From the NCBI GenBank assembly GCA_903902915.1, contig CAIUWR010000032.1:115368-179367 (forward strand): 64,000 bases of DNA, written 5' to 3'. The position numbers and the translations under genes are program-made. Shown piece by piece: positions 29,380-37,948 of the stretch (its first letter is position 1; each line of letters starts with the position of its first letter). Below the pieces are notes generated by a model, which saw nothing but the letters and a program-made list of their open reading frames with translations, was not told the DNA's origin and did no database searches. The stretch is from an uncultured Hyphomicrobiales bacterium (GTDB lineage Bacteria > Pseudomonadota > Alphaproteobacteria > Rhizobiales > Beijerinckiaceae).

Positions 29380-30147
29380 ATGCGCAAATTTATAACCGCC
29401 AGCATTGTGGCGTTCCTGGCGTGGGGTCTTCCAGGACTATCATCCACGGGCGCCAGCGCTGCTGACCTCAAAGTGATCGCAGTCCCTCCCATTAAGGATT
29501 CGCTTTCGGAGGTAGCTAGAAAATTGGAGGCGGCCTCTGGTCAAAAACTGGATATGCGGGTTGCGTCCGGGTATGACGTGCTCAAGATGGCGATCGCCTC
29601 CCCTTTTGACATCGCATTCGTGCCGCCCCTCATTCTGAAAGAGCCTGAGGCCGCAGCTGTGTTCCGCGTCGGCTCGGTGGTCGCCATTGGCAGCACGGAA
29701 CTGGGCGTCACCGTTCGCGCCAGCGCGGCGAAACCCGAGGTCGGCACGCCGGAAGCATTGAAGCAGACCCTTTTGAAAGCGCGCACATTCGGCATCGTCC
29801 CCTCAGCCGCCGTCGGCAGTCAGGTGGCACAGTTATTTGATAAGCTTGAGATCGGGCAGGCGATGAAGGCCAAGCTTGTTAATCGCGGCATTGTCGATGA
29901 GGTCATTCGCGATCTGGCCGCAGGCGACATCGAGATCACGATCCTCCCGATCAATGTCATCATAGGAGCGCAAGGGATTGAGCTTGTTGCCCCCTTGCCC
30001 GCACCCCTGAAGCAAGCTGTGCCTGTTGTGGCGGCGCTTCCCCTCAAAGATGGCCCAAATCCCGAGGGCGCGCGCGACCTGATCGCGCTGTTTAAGAGCG
30101 AGGCTGGCGCGGCTGTGCTGAAAAGCAAAGGGCTTACGCCGGATTGA
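29380..30147 (+). CDS. Periplasmic substrate-binding protein, ModA-like
   Basis: 255 aa with a signal peptide ending near STGASAADLK. Lobe features such as DIAFVPPLILKEPEAAAVFR and the C-terminal FKSEAGAAVLKSKGLTPD resemble molybdate-type (ModA) and related extracellular binding proteins. The ATG at 29380 is preferred to the TTG at 29377 because of a GGAG nine nt upstream. No permease or ATPase gene lies nearby, so the ligand and transporter are unknown. The preceding 100 nt are relatively AT-rich. Confidence 0.78.
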   Translation: MRKFITASIVAFLAWGLPGLSSTGASAADLKVIAVPPIKDSLSEVARKLEAASGQKLDMRVASGYDVLKMAIASPFDIAFVPPLILKEPEAAAVFRVGSVVAIGSTELGVTVRASAAKPEVGTPEALKQTLLKARTFGIVPSAAVGSQVAQLFDKLEIGQAMKAKLVNRGIVDEVIRDLAAGDIEITILPINVIIGAQGIELVAPLPAPLKQAVPVVAALPLKDGPNPEGARDLIALFKSEAGAAVLKSKGLTPD

Positions 30148-30180
30148 GAGGCCGCTATGAAGGCGGGGCGAGGGTAAAAC

Positions 30181-30759
30181 TCAGGCGGGCGTGATCAATG
30201 TCCGGATGACGCGCACAAGCGGCGCTTCGTCGCCCTTGAAGCTGACGATCATGGCGTCGAGGATGGCCTCGGGCCGCAGGGTGGTCCTTCGCACGGGATG
30301 TCCCGCGCGGTCGGCCAGCAGTGTGAAAAACGCCAGTTGGGTTCGCCCATTTCCCTCGCGAAAGGCGTGAATCGCGTTCAGTTCTGCAAGAAAATGGGCG
30401 GAGCTTGCCGAAAATGCATCAGGGTCGCGCCCTGAAAAACACCTTTCCGCCTTCAGGGCTGCGAACAACGCGCGCATCTGGGCCGGGATGTTTTCGGGAT
30501 AACAGAAGGCGCTGCCGCCCTTGCTGATGCGGGTGACGCGGAAGCGGCCCGCCCAAGAGTATATTCCGCCAAAAAGGTGGCGATGAACCGCACAGAAATG
30601 GCTGGGGGTAAAGCGACCTTCAGGCAGAGGCGCCCGCAACCGCCGGGCGGTTGATGCGGCCTCGAACTCATCCAGCACGTCCTGCTTTCGCGTGCGCAGG
30701 CGGTTCTTCAGGACCGTTGTTCCCTTGTAGCAATAAGGGTCGCTAACGGCCTGATACAT
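30181..30759 (-). CDS. Fic domain toxin (putative AMP transferase)
   Basis: 192 aa starting MYQAVSDPYCYKGTTVLKNR. The single Fic domain shows HLFGGIYSWAGRFRVTRISK, the flap GGSAFCYPENI and the catalytic loop HAFREGNGRTQL (residues 131-142). Fic enzymes with this layout AMPylate targets such as gyrase and topoisomerase IV. The canonical loop ends in Arg; here that position is L142, which may change activity. The gene begins 7 nt after the antitoxin-like gene. The longer open frame upstream overlaps that gene and is a shadow. Confidence 0.9.
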   Translation of the reverse strand: MYQAVSDPYCYKGTTVLKNRLRTRKQDVLDEFEAASTARRLRAPLPEGRFTPSHFCAVHRHLFGGIYSWAGRFRVTRISKGGSAFCYPENIPAQMRALFAALKAERCFSGRDPDAFSASSAHFLAELNAIHAFREGNGRTQLAFFTLLADRAGHPVRRTTLRPEAILDAMIVSFKGDEAPLVRVIRTLITPA

Positions 30760-30766
30760 AGTGGGA

Positions 30767-30967
30767 TCACGCCTTCTTCTTGAACTTTTCGAAAATGGCT
30801 TTGTCCTGCTCCTCGTCCGACAACCCCAGCCGGTCAAACTCGGCGAACATTTCAAGGCTCTCGCGCGACAGCTTGATCCCCTCGACCGCGCTGATCCAGG
30901 CGAAGCCGTCCAGCCCCAGGGTCAAGCCTTTGGTTTGTGCACGAGAAGCTGCGCGTTTCGCCGTCAT
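30767..30967 (-). CDS. VbhA-like antitoxin of the Fic pair
   Basis: 66 aa. The segment DGFAWISAVEGIKLSRESLE followed by FDRLGLSDEEQDKAIFEKF matches the small helical antitoxins of class I Fic systems, whose inhibitory helix puts a Glu into the Fic active site. The motif is usually S/T-x-x-x-E-G/N. Here the serine stands three, not four, residues before the Glu (ISAVEG). Placement directly upstream of the toxin gene is the normal order. The N-terminus is basic (MTAKRAASRAQ). Confidence 0.8.
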   Translation of the reverse strand: MTAKRAASRAQTKGLTLGLDGFAWISAVEGIKLSRESLEMFAEFDRLGLSDEEQDKAIFEKFKKKA

Positions 30968-31087
30968 GGCGGCAAGATAGCAGAAATCGGCTCCGTCGCC
31001 AGAGCCCCGGCGCCATCGTGACCACCCCCCGGTTGCTTCCGCTCGCTAATCCGGCCAATCTGGCGCCAACCAATCGGGAGGGATTCC

Positions 31088-32116
31088 ATGCGCATCATCG
31101 CAGCCGCGCTCATCGCAGCCGCGCTCATCGCCGCCACGCTCACGCCGTTCAGCGCGCTGGCCGCCGATCAGGGGCTCATCGACGCCGCGAAAAAGGAGGG
31201 CGAAGTCACCTGGTACACGACCTCGATCGTGGACCAGTTCGTGCGCCCGGCCGCGCTGGCCTTCGAGAAGAAATACGGGGTCAAAGTCAATTTCGTCCGT
31301 TCCAACGCCATTGAAATCGAGCTGCGGGTCGTCAACGAGTCGCGAGCCGGACGCATTCAGGCGGACCTTGTGGACGGCACGACCACCTCGGTCACGCTCA
31401 AAAAGCTCAACCTGCTGGAGAAATGGACGCCCAAGGTCGATCTGCCGGAGCGCGACAAGGATCCGGACGGCTACTGGATGGCCTCACAGGAATATGTCCT
31501 TCTGCCCGGCCACAATACGGACATGATCCCCAAGGGCTCGGAGCCAAAGAGCTTGCAGGATCTGCTCGACCCGAAGTGGAAGGGCAAGATGGTCTGGAAC
31601 ACCACCCCCTCCAGCTCCGCAGGGCAAGGCTTTGTGGGCCTTGTTCTGATGGAGATGGGCGAGGAAAAGGGCCGCGCCTATCTCGAAAAATTGGCGAAAC
31701 AGGACATTGTGGGCATGAAGGCGGCCGCGCGGCAGGTGCTCGATCAGGTGGTGGCGGGCGAATACGCCATCGCGCTCCAGATCTTCCACAACCACACCAC
31801 CATCAGCCAGGCGCGCGGGGCGCCGGTCTATTTTCTGACGACGGAGCCGGGCATGGGCGTCGTGCTGCCCATGTCGGTGCTGAAGAACTCGCCGCATCCC
31901 AATGCGGGCAAGCTGCTGTTTGATTTCATCCTCTCCGAAGAGGGCCAGAAGCTGATGGCGGATTCGGGCGAACTGCCGGTGCTCCCAAGCGTGCCGCCCA
32001 AGGTCGCAGCCCTGCGCCCCGGCCCCGACACATTCCGCGCCATTTATCTGCCGCCGGAAAAGCTGGCGGACTCCATCGCGTCCTGGACAAAGATATATGA
32101 TGAATATTTCCGGTAG
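31088..32116 (+). CDS. ABC-type extracellular solute-binding protein (iron/organic-acid type)
   Basis: 342 aa with a signal peptide ending near FSALAADQG. The body, including KKEGEVTWYTTSIVDQFV, EKKYGVKVNFVRSN, KWKGKMVWNTTPSSSAGQ and DFILSEEGQKLMADSGELP, resembles the Fe(III)/2-aminoethylphosphonate-like binding-protein family. No tyrosine pair diagnostic for ferric iron was identified with certainty. No transporter genes adjoin it. The signal peptide contains a short in-frame DNA repeat. A GGGAGG-like ribosome site precedes the ATG. Confidence 0.85.
   Translation: MRIIAAALIAAALIAATLTPFSALAADQGLIDAAKKEGEVTWYTTSIVDQFVRPAALAFEKKYGVKVNFVRSNAIEIELRVVNESRAGRIQADLVDGTTTSVTLKKLNLLEKWTPKVDLPERDKDPDGYWMASQEYVLLPGHNTDMIPKGSEPKSLQDLLDPKWKGKMVWNTTPSSSAGQGFVGLVLMEMGEEKGRAYLEKLAKQDIVGMKAAARQVLDQVVAGEYAIALQIFHNHTTISQARGAPVYFLTTEPGMGVVLPMSVLKNSPHPNAGKLLFDFILSEEGQKLMADSGELPVLPSVPPKVAALRPGPDTFRAIYLPPEKLADSIASWTKIYDEYFR
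31100..31144 (+). repeat. 15-bp tandem repeat inside a signal-peptide coding region
   Basis: Two perfect copies of GCAGCCGCGCTCATC (31100-31114 and 31115-31129) are followed by a degenerate third (31130-31144). They encode AAALI-AAALI-AATLT in the hydrophobic core of the signal peptide, so gain or loss of a unit would change only helix length. Confidence 0.7.
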
Positions 32117-32166
32117 GCGCAGGGTCTGCTAACCCTTCGCCAACGCCAGCGCGGAGACAGAGTATC

Positions 32167-32589
32167 ATGCAAAGCTACGATCCGAACAATATCTTCGCCA
32201 AGATCCTGCGCGGCGAAATGCCCGCCACCAAGGTCTATGAAGACGAGGTCGCGCTGGCCTTCATGGATATCATGCCACGCGGCGACGGCCATGTGCTGGT
32301 GATCCCCAAAGTCCCGGCGCGCGGCATCCTCGACATGCCCCCGGACGCGCTAGGCCCCTATATGCAGCGGGTCCAGACCGTCGCCGCCGCCGTGAAAAAG
32401 GGCATGGGCGCCGAGGGCCTCACGCTTCAGCAGTTCAACGAGACCTCGGGCGGCCAGGTGGTCTTCCACATCCATTTCCACATACTGCCCCGCTGGGACG
32501 GCGTGGCGCTGAAGCCCCACTCGGGAGCGATGGAAAAACCCGAAATTCTCGCGGCCCATGCGGCGAAGATCCGGGCGGCGATGGGATAG
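32167..32589 (+). CDS. HIT family nucleotide hydrolase
   Basis: 140 aa. The histidine triad is HIHFHILPRW (H101, H103, H105), with the upstream substrate region FNETSGGQVVFH. N-terminal NNIFAKILRGEMPATKVYED and AFMDIMPRGDGHVLVIPK are standard for the HINT/Fhit-like bacterial family that hydrolyses nucleoside phosphoramidates or dinucleoside phosphates. It is a single gene, convergent with the DUF4337 gene across a double-stem hairpin. Confidence 0.93.
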   Translation: MQSYDPNNIFAKILRGEMPATKVYEDEVALAFMDIMPRGDGHVLVIPKVPARGILDMPPDALGPYMQRVQTVAAAVKKGMGAEGLTLQQFNETSGGQVVFHIHFHILPRWDGVALKPHSGAMEKPEILAAHAAKIRAAMG

Positions 32590-32598
32590 TGGCCACAA

Positions 32599-32644
32599 GG
32601 CCGACAAGGGGTGAGCCCGAAAAGCTCACCCCTCAAGGTCGGCC
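32599..32644. terminator. Double-stem hairpin between convergent genes
   Basis: An inner 9-bp stem GGGGTGAGC / GCTCACCCC (32608-32616, 32624-32632) sits within an outer 7-bp stem GGCCGAC / GTCGGCC (32599-32605, 32638-32644). It lies between the convergent HIT and DUF4337 genes and could stop transcription from both sides, although no T-run follows. Confidence 0.6.
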
Positions 32645-32675
32645 CCACGCGCCACCTCCCTCGCGCCAACCGTTT

Positions 32676-33269
32676 TCAATGCAGCAAAGCTAAAATGACA
32701 TGCGCCTTGGTATAGGCGCCGGCCAACACGCCAAGCCCGGCGACGCCGAGCCCAATGGAGCCTGCGGCGAACCACATGATCGAGGTCAGCAGGGTCACGG
32801 ACGACAACACGATGCCAAGCTGGATCAACAGGGACGCGAATTCGTAGGCGTGGTACTGCTCAAGATAGCCGTCGCGCTGCTCCTGAATATTCAGGGCTTT
32901 CTTCATCAGCTCCTTGCGGCCTTCATTGGTGGTCGGGTCGCTTTCCCACCTGTCGATATTGGTTTGCCAGGCGGAGAACTGCTTGGCGACATCGGGGTTG
33001 GATGCGTCGGCCTGCAACTTCGTCCCCTCGAGGGTGGTGCGCAGGACGGTCTGGCGAATGGACTTGGCCTGAAAGAAATTCCAGGTGTCGCTGGCTTCTA
33101 TGGTCAGCCCCAACGCATGAGTCTGCGCCGATTTGCCCAGCATTTCAGACACGGCGAGAAACAGGGCCAGCACCGAGATCAGAAGGCCAATGAGTTTCGC
33201 GCCTCTGTTGCTGCTATGCGCGGCTTCGTGCGTGGCCTCGTGCGTAACTTCTTCAATGACGTCGGACAT
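32676..33269 (-). CDS. DUF4337 family membrane protein
   Basis: 197 aa from MSDVIEEVTHEATHEA, with a GGAG six nt before the ATG. An N-terminal His/Glu-rich stretch is followed by one membrane helix (LIGLLISVLALFLAVSEML). A charged helical middle (TWNFFQAKSIRQTVLRTTLE) and two C-terminal helices follow (LLIQLGIVLSSVTLL and GLGVAGLGVLAGAY). This matches DUF4337, whose function is unknown. In-frame ATGs at 33281 and 33296 are alternatives. Confidence 0.82.
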   Translation of the reverse strand: MSDVIEEVTHEATHEAAHSSNRGAKLIGLLISVLALFLAVSEMLGKSAQTHALGLTIEASDTWNFFQAKSIRQTVLRTTLEGTKLQADASNPDVAKQFSAWQTNIDRWESDPTTNEGRKELMKKALNIQEQRDGYLEQYHAYEFASLLIQLGIVLSSVTLLTSIMWFAAGSIGLGVAGLGVLAGAYTKAHVILALLH

Positions 33270-33550
33270 CAACTGCTCCATGCACAGTGGAATCAATCAG
33301 GCAACCTGAAGCTTATCTATCATTTCCCAGCGCCCCGAAGCGAGTCCGCTCAAGGGCGTCCAAAAGTGGTTACGCTTTAAAAATAACGAATTGACAACAA
33401 GTTAGAGCGACATCCGGCGCGGGCGGCCAATGGCGACGCCAGCGGCTTGGGTCCCGACAAGCGCATGAAGGTCCAGCGCGTCACCTTCCATGATGGCTGA
33501 TCCGCAGGCTAAGATCGCGGCCAGCCGCCGGTCGCGACGCCGAGGCGAAA

Positions 33551-33572
33551 GGACCGCCCAAAAGGGCGGTCC
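33551..33572 (-). terminator. Intrinsic terminator of the luciferase-like gene
   Basis: A perfect 9-bp stem GGACCGCCC / GGGCGGTCC with a four-base loop lies 6 nt past the stop codon of the minus-strand gene. On that strand it is followed by TTT. Confidence 0.75.
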
Positions 33573-33578
33573 GGACCG

Positions 33579-34784
33579 TCACGCCATTTCGCGCACGGGC
33601 ACGCGCTTGACCTCATGCGCCTGCAGGATGGGCAGCACCTCGCGCCCGAAGCGCCGCACCTGCTCCAGGAACATCTTGTTGGGCATGGCGCCGACATTCA
33701 TGTTGATCAGCAGATTGTTCGAACCCGTCGCTTCAGCGCGCGCGATCAGCTTGGCCGCGACCTCCTCCGGCTCGCCCCAGGCATAGGCGCCCGACGCGAG
33801 ATTGTCGTCGATGTCGCTCTGGTTCATGGCGCGGATCTTGGTGCGGTCCATGGCTGCGAAGGGACGGTTCTGGGGGCGTACATAATCGAAGGTGGAGCCC
33901 GCCTGATCAGCCCCCACCGAGGGAGCTGCGGGATGGGCCGACGGCAGGCTGCCGTGATGCCAGAGCGTCTGGTTGAAATAGAGGAAATAGGGCGAATATT
34001 CCTCCCGCGCCTGCGCCTTGCTGGGCGCCACATAGGCGTCGGTGAAGAAGCACGTATGGTCCGGCGTGATCTGGTGGCCATGTTCGGCGAGACACTTGGC
34101 GAAGTAGGCGACCACATCCTCGACAACGCCCTGATGGTTGGAGGCGATCACCGCGTTGAAATTATGCTTGCCCGCATATTCGATGGTCTCCTTCGAGCCG
34201 CTGAATGGCAGCCAGATCGAGGGATGGGGCTGCTGATAGGGTCGCGGCCAGATCGAGATGTCCTTGTGGTTCCAGAACTTGCCTTCGTAATTGAAGAGGT
34301 TCTGCGTCCAGGCGCCACGCACGACGTCCATGCCCTCCTCGAACCGCTCGCGCGATTCCGACATGGGGACATTGTAGACCTTGTATTCACGCGGCACGCC
34401 GCGCGCGAAACCCGCCATGACGCGCCCGCGCGAGATGCAGTCCACCACGGCCAGCTCTTCGGCGATGCGCAGCGGATTGTGCAGCGGCAGCAGGTTGCCC
34501 AGCATCAGGAGCTTGAGGTTCTTCGTGCGCTGGGCCGCAAGCGCGGCGAACATGTTGGGCGAGTTCATCAGGCCGTGGGGCGTGGTGTGGTGCTCATTGA
34601 GGCCCAGACCATCGAAGCCCAGCCGCTCCATCTCGTCCCAAATCTCGAAATGCTCCTCATAGGTGCGCGCCGCCACCTCGGGGTCGAAATGTTCGCCCGC
34701 CAGGGGATAGGGCAAATAACGATCCGGCTTGGCGAAATCGAAATGACTGTCATAGGCCAGAAGATCGAAAATGAAGACACGCAT
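33579..34784 (-). CDS. LLM class flavin-dependent oxidoreductase
   Basis: 401 aa from MRVFIFDLLAYDSHFDF; the open frame upstream is not family-like. It shows the bacterial-luciferase-like TIM barrel: GFDGLGLNEHHTTPHGLMNS, LMLGNLLPLHNPLRIAEELA, CISRGRVMAGFARGVPREY and the late AWGEPEEVAAKLIARAEATG. Such enzymes use FMNH2 or F420 for monooxygenation, desulfonation or ring opening; the substrate is not predictable. It is single, with its own terminator, at the left border of the putative catabolic region. Confidence 0.9.
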   Translation of the reverse strand: MRVFIFDLLAYDSHFDFAKPDRYLPYPLAGEHFDPEVAARTYEEHFEIWDEMERLGFDGLGLNEHHTTPHGLMNSPNMFAALAAQRTKNLKLLMLGNLLPLHNPLRIAEELAVVDCISRGRVMAGFARGVPREYKVYNVPMSESRERFEEGMDVVRGAWTQNLFNYEGKFWNHKDISIWPRPYQQPHPSIWLPFSGSKETIEYAGKHNFNAVIASNHQGVVEDVVAYFAKCLAEHGHQITPDHTCFFTDAYVAPSKAQAREEYSPYFLYFNQTLWHHGSLPSAHPAAPSVGADQAGSTFDYVRPQNRPFAAMDRTKIRAMNQSDIDDNLASGAYAWGEPEEVAAKLIARAEATGSNNLLINMNVGAMPNKMFLEQVRRFGREVLPILQAHEVKRVPVREMA

Positions 34785-34967
34785 GGCGTTTGCTTCCCTT
34801 GGGTTCATGCGCCCGCTTTGGCCAACGTTGAACTGGAAGGTCCGCGCGTGGAGCTTCCATACCGCTGGCGCGGGTCGTGATCGTAAGAAAACACTACAGC
34901 GAAGCCGACGCGGCGCCAAGAATCGGTTGATGCGGCGCCACAGCGCGCCCACCGGCGGCGTTAACCC

Positions 34968-35453
34968 TCACCCCGCCAGCAGCGCTTCAATATCGGCCTT
35001 CAAACTCGCGGGCGTCGTCGTTGGGGCGTAGCGTTCCACCACCCTGCCCTCCTGATCGACGAGGAACTTGGAGAAATTCCACTTGATCGCCTCGATGCCG
35101 AGCAGGCCCGACTTCTGACTTTTCAGAAAATCATAAAGCGGATGCGCGCCCGCGCCATTGACCTCGATCTTGGCGAACATCGGGAAGCTCACATTGTAAT
35201 TGAGCGTACAGAAACTCTGGATCTCCTGCGCATCGCCTGGTTCCTGCTGACCGAACTGGTTGCAGGGAAAACCCAGCACAGCGAAACCGCGCGGCGACAA
35301 TTCTTCGTGCAGCTTTTCCAGCCCGGCATATTGAGGCGTGAAGCCGCACTTGCTGGCGGTGTTCACGATCAGCAGAACCTTGCCGCGATAATCGGACAAG
35401 GGCACGTTTTCACCGGACAGGGACTTCGCCGAAAAATCGTGGACGCTGGTCAT
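34968..35453 (-). CDS. Glutathione peroxidase, cysteine type
   Basis: 161 aa. The peroxidatic Cys is C36 in NTASKCGFTPQY; the accompanying Gln and Trp are in FPCNQFGQQEPG and IKWNFSKFLVD. C82 in FCTLNYNVSF is placed like the resolving Cys of thioredoxin-dependent members. It therefore probably reduces hydroperoxides with thioredoxin rather than glutathione. No signal peptide is seen. Confidence 0.94.
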   Translation of the reverse strand: MTSVHDFSAKSLSGENVPLSDYRGKVLLIVNTASKCGFTPQYAGLEKLHEELSPRGFAVLGFPCNQFGQQEPGDAQEIQSFCTLNYNVSFPMFAKIEVNGAGAHPLYDFLKSQKSGLLGIEAIKWNFSKFLVDQEGRVVERYAPTTTPASLKADIEALLAG

Positions 35454-35529
35454 GCCGCGCTCCCTGTTCGTGGAATTAGATGATGAGGCCCGCCCCGCAG
35501 CATAGACACGCGCGGGGCGAGCGCCCGGA

Positions 35530-36522
35530 TCACTCTTCCATCTTCAGACCCGCCGCATCCACCGCCTCGCGATAGACCGGCCGTTCGGCCGCGACGATGG
35601 CCGCGAAGTCCTCCGGCGTCGAGCCGATGGGCTTGATGCCCAGCGAATTCAGTCGCTCCGCCAGAACAGGATCGCGGGCGGCTTCTGCCGTCACCTTGAC
35701 GATTTTGTCGGTGACCTCGGCGGGCAAGCCCACCGGCCCGAGCAGGCCGTTCCACGACGAGGTGGAGAAGCCGGGGAATATCGAGGCGACTGGCGGCACG
35801 TCCGGGATCTGCGCAAGCCGCTCGGGGGTCGACACCGCGATTAGTTTAATGCGGTCCGTGGTGACGAACTGAAGCAGTTCGGAGGCGTTGCCGAAATAAA
35901 TATCCGTCTCCCCCGCCACCAGCGCGGCGATGGCCGGTCCGCCACCCTTATAGGGGATCGGCACGATGTCGATGCCCGCGCGCTTGGCGAAGAGCGCCGC
36001 AGTCAGATGGCCGATGGAGCCATTGCCTGCGGAGGCCACATTCAGCTTGCCCGGATGCGCCTTCGCATAGGCGATCAGCTCGGGCATGGTGTTGAAGGGC
36101 GAATCCTTCTTTGCGCCCAGAATGAATGCGCCGGTGCCGAAAATGCTGATGGGGACGAGATCCTTCACCGGGTCATAGTTCACCTTGTAGAGCATGGGCA
36201 GAATGATGTTCTGACCGGCCGAGGCGAAGGTCAGCGTGTAGCCGTCGGGCTTGGCGCGCGCGACCTGCCCGGCCGCAACGATGCCGCCACCTGCGGGCCG
36301 GTTCTCCACCACGAAAGGCTGGCCGAGCTTCGTCTGCAACCGATCCGCCAGAAGCCGCGCCATCGTGTCCGTATTGCCGCCCGCCGGGAACGGCACGAGG
36401 ATCGTCACAGGATGGTCGGGCCAGGTTTGCGCCTGCGCCATCGGCGCTAAGCCAAGCGCGAGCAGGCCGGCGAGACAAAGGGCGCCAAACGAGCGCCGGT
36501 CGGGGAAGTGGGCCTTCGTCAT
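35530..36522 (-). CDS. Bug/TctC-type tripartite tricarboxylate transporter binding protein
   Basis: 330 aa from MTKAHFPDRRSFGALCLAGL, with a signal peptide ending near APMAQAQTWP. Typical Bug features are PVTILVPFPAGGNTDTMAR, VVENRPAGGGIVAAGQVAR, GTHLTAAL-like GNGSIGHLTAALFAKRAG and PIPYKGGGPAIAALVAGETD. Bug proteins deliver carboxylates to TctAB permeases. No tctA or tctB is present in the window, as is common for the many orphan Bug genes of beta- and alphaproteobacteria. The longer frame upstream is a shadow. Confidence 0.92.
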   Translation of the reverse strand: MTKAHFPDRRSFGALCLAGLLALGLAPMAQAQTWPDHPVTILVPFPAGGNTDTMARLLADRLQTKLGQPFVVENRPAGGGIVAAGQVARAKPDGYTLTFASAGQNIILPMLYKVNYDPVKDLVPISIFGTGAFILGAKKDSPFNTMPELIAYAKAHPGKLNVASAGNGSIGHLTAALFAKRAGIDIVPIPYKGGGPAIAALVAGETDIYFGNASELLQFVTTDRIKLIAVSTPERLAQIPDVPPVASIFPGFSTSSWNGLLGPVGLPAEVTDKIVKVTAEAARDPVLAERLNSLGIKPIGSTPEDFAAIVAAERPVYREAVDAAGLKMEE

Positions 36523-36571
36523 TCTGCATCTCCATTGCGGGCGGAAACCCGCCGTCCCGTAACTGTTAAAC

Positions 36572-36868
36572 TCAAGCCGGATCGAAGCCTTCCACCAGCA
36601 GAAACTCGCCCTGCGCGGCCCCGACGCGATGTTCGCGCGCGGCCTGATATTCGGGCGAATGATAATAGGCGCGCGCAGCCTCAAAGCTCTCAAACTCGAG
36701 CACGACGTTGCGCGCCCGCGCATCGCCCTCCAGAGCCTCATAACGGCCTGCGCGCACAAGCACGCGGGCGCCATATTTCTCCATCGCGGCGCCAGATCCT
36801 TGTGCGTATTGCGCATAGCGCTCCGCATCTTCAACCGTGACCCGCGCGATGATGTAGCCCTTGGGCAT
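36572..36868 (-). CDS. DUF1330 family protein
   Basis: 98 aa from MPKGYIIARVTVEDAERYAQ. The pattern YEALEGDARARNVVLEFESF followed by AYYHSPEYQAAREHRVGAA is the ferredoxin-like dimeric alpha/beta barrel family DUF1330. Members are small proteins often found near oxygenases, but no reaction is assigned to this one. It lies 49 nt upstream of the Bug gene on the same strand and may be cotranscribed with it. Confidence 0.9.
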   Translation of the reverse strand: MPKGYIIARVTVEDAERYAQYAQGSGAAMEKYGARVLVRAGRYEALEGDARARNVVLEFESFEAARAYYHSPEYQAAREHRVGAAQGEFLLVEGFDPA

Positions 36869-37066
36869 GTCTTTTCTCCAAATGAACGCAAACAAGCGAT
36901 CATAATTCGCAGACCTTTTCAACAAGGCCCGCACATCGCGCCACGAAAGCTTGCGCAGCAACCTCATGGCGTAAAGCAAGCGATATGCCACAGCGCCCAT
37001 TATTCAGATAATCGCTTTTGCTCGGCCGCCCATTGGGGCAAGGTGAAGCTGCACAGGAGAGCTGAA

Positions 37067-37930
37067 ATGAGCATCATTCTCGTCACCGGCGCATCCGGGC
37101 GTACAGGCCGCAGAGTCATTTCGCAATTGATTGCGCGCCGTCAAAGGATACGGGCTTTCGTGCGTCGGCCGGAAGCGGCGCAAGAACTGTTGGCCATGGG
37201 CGTCAACGACTGTTTTCTGGGGAACCTTGAGCGGGACGACGACTTGCGCAGCGCGCTGAGGGACGTCAGCGGCGTGCTGCATATATGTCCGCCCATGCAC
37301 CCGGACGAGGACAAGATCGCCGCCGCCATGATCGCCCTTTGCGAGGCGCAGGGCGTGGAGCGTTTCGTGCTTTATTCCGTGCTGCATCCGCTGGCGGACG
37401 TGCCCCACCATCGCCGCAAACTCGCAGCCGAACATGCGCTGATCAACTCAAGTCTGGCTTATACGATCCTGCAACCCTGCCGCTATATGCAGCATCTGAA
37501 CGCCATATGGCCGCAGGTGCGCGACGCCGGACGACACGCCATGCCCTTCAGCAGCACGGCGCGGTTCAGCCTTGTTGATCTGCATGATCTGGCTGAAGCG
37601 ACGGCGCGCGTATTGGTGGAGCCAGGCCACGATTACGCGACCTATCAACTCGCAGGCCCCGCGCGTCTCTCCATGGAGGACTGCGCCTCGACCTTGACGG
37701 ACTTGCTGGGCCGCGAAGTGACGGCGATTGCGCGCAGCGATGAAGAGTTCCGGCGCGACGCGCAAGCTGCGGGCATGCCCGCCACGCGCATCGAAACCAT
37801 GTCGGTGATGAACGCCCATTACACGGCGCATGGACTGAGCGGCAATGCGAATGCGCTGCGCTGGTTGCTGGGCCGCGAGCCGACGACCTTCGCCGCTTTC
37901 GTCAAACGCGAATTGATGGGCGAGGCCTGA
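37067..37930 (+). CDS. NmrA-like NAD(P)-binding protein
   Basis: 287 aa. An AGGAGA site seven nt before the ATG at 37067 supports this start. The N-terminal Rossmann motif is VTGASGRTGRRVISQL. Later segments FVLYSVLHPLADVPHHRRK and YTILQPCRYMQHLN fit the NmrA/SDR-atypical group of redox sensors and quinone-type reductases. It lacks a clear catalytic YxxxK, so a regulatory or binding role is as likely as catalysis. It is divergent from the DUF1330 gene and convergent with the next binding-protein gene. Confidence 0.88.
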   Translation: MSIILVTGASGRTGRRVISQLIARRQRIRAFVRRPEAAQELLAMGVNDCFLGNLERDDDLRSALRDVSGVLHICPPMHPDEDKIAAAMIALCEAQGVERFVLYSVLHPLADVPHHRRKLAAEHALINSSLAYTILQPCRYMQHLNAIWPQVRDAGRHAMPFSSTARFSLVDLHDLAEATARVLVEPGHDYATYQLAGPARLSMEDCASTLTDLLGREVTAIARSDEEFRRDAQAAGMPATRIETMSVMNAHYTAHGLSGNANALRWLLGREPTTFAAFVKRELMGEA

Positions 37931-37948
37931 CAGGCCCCGCCCCTTTGA

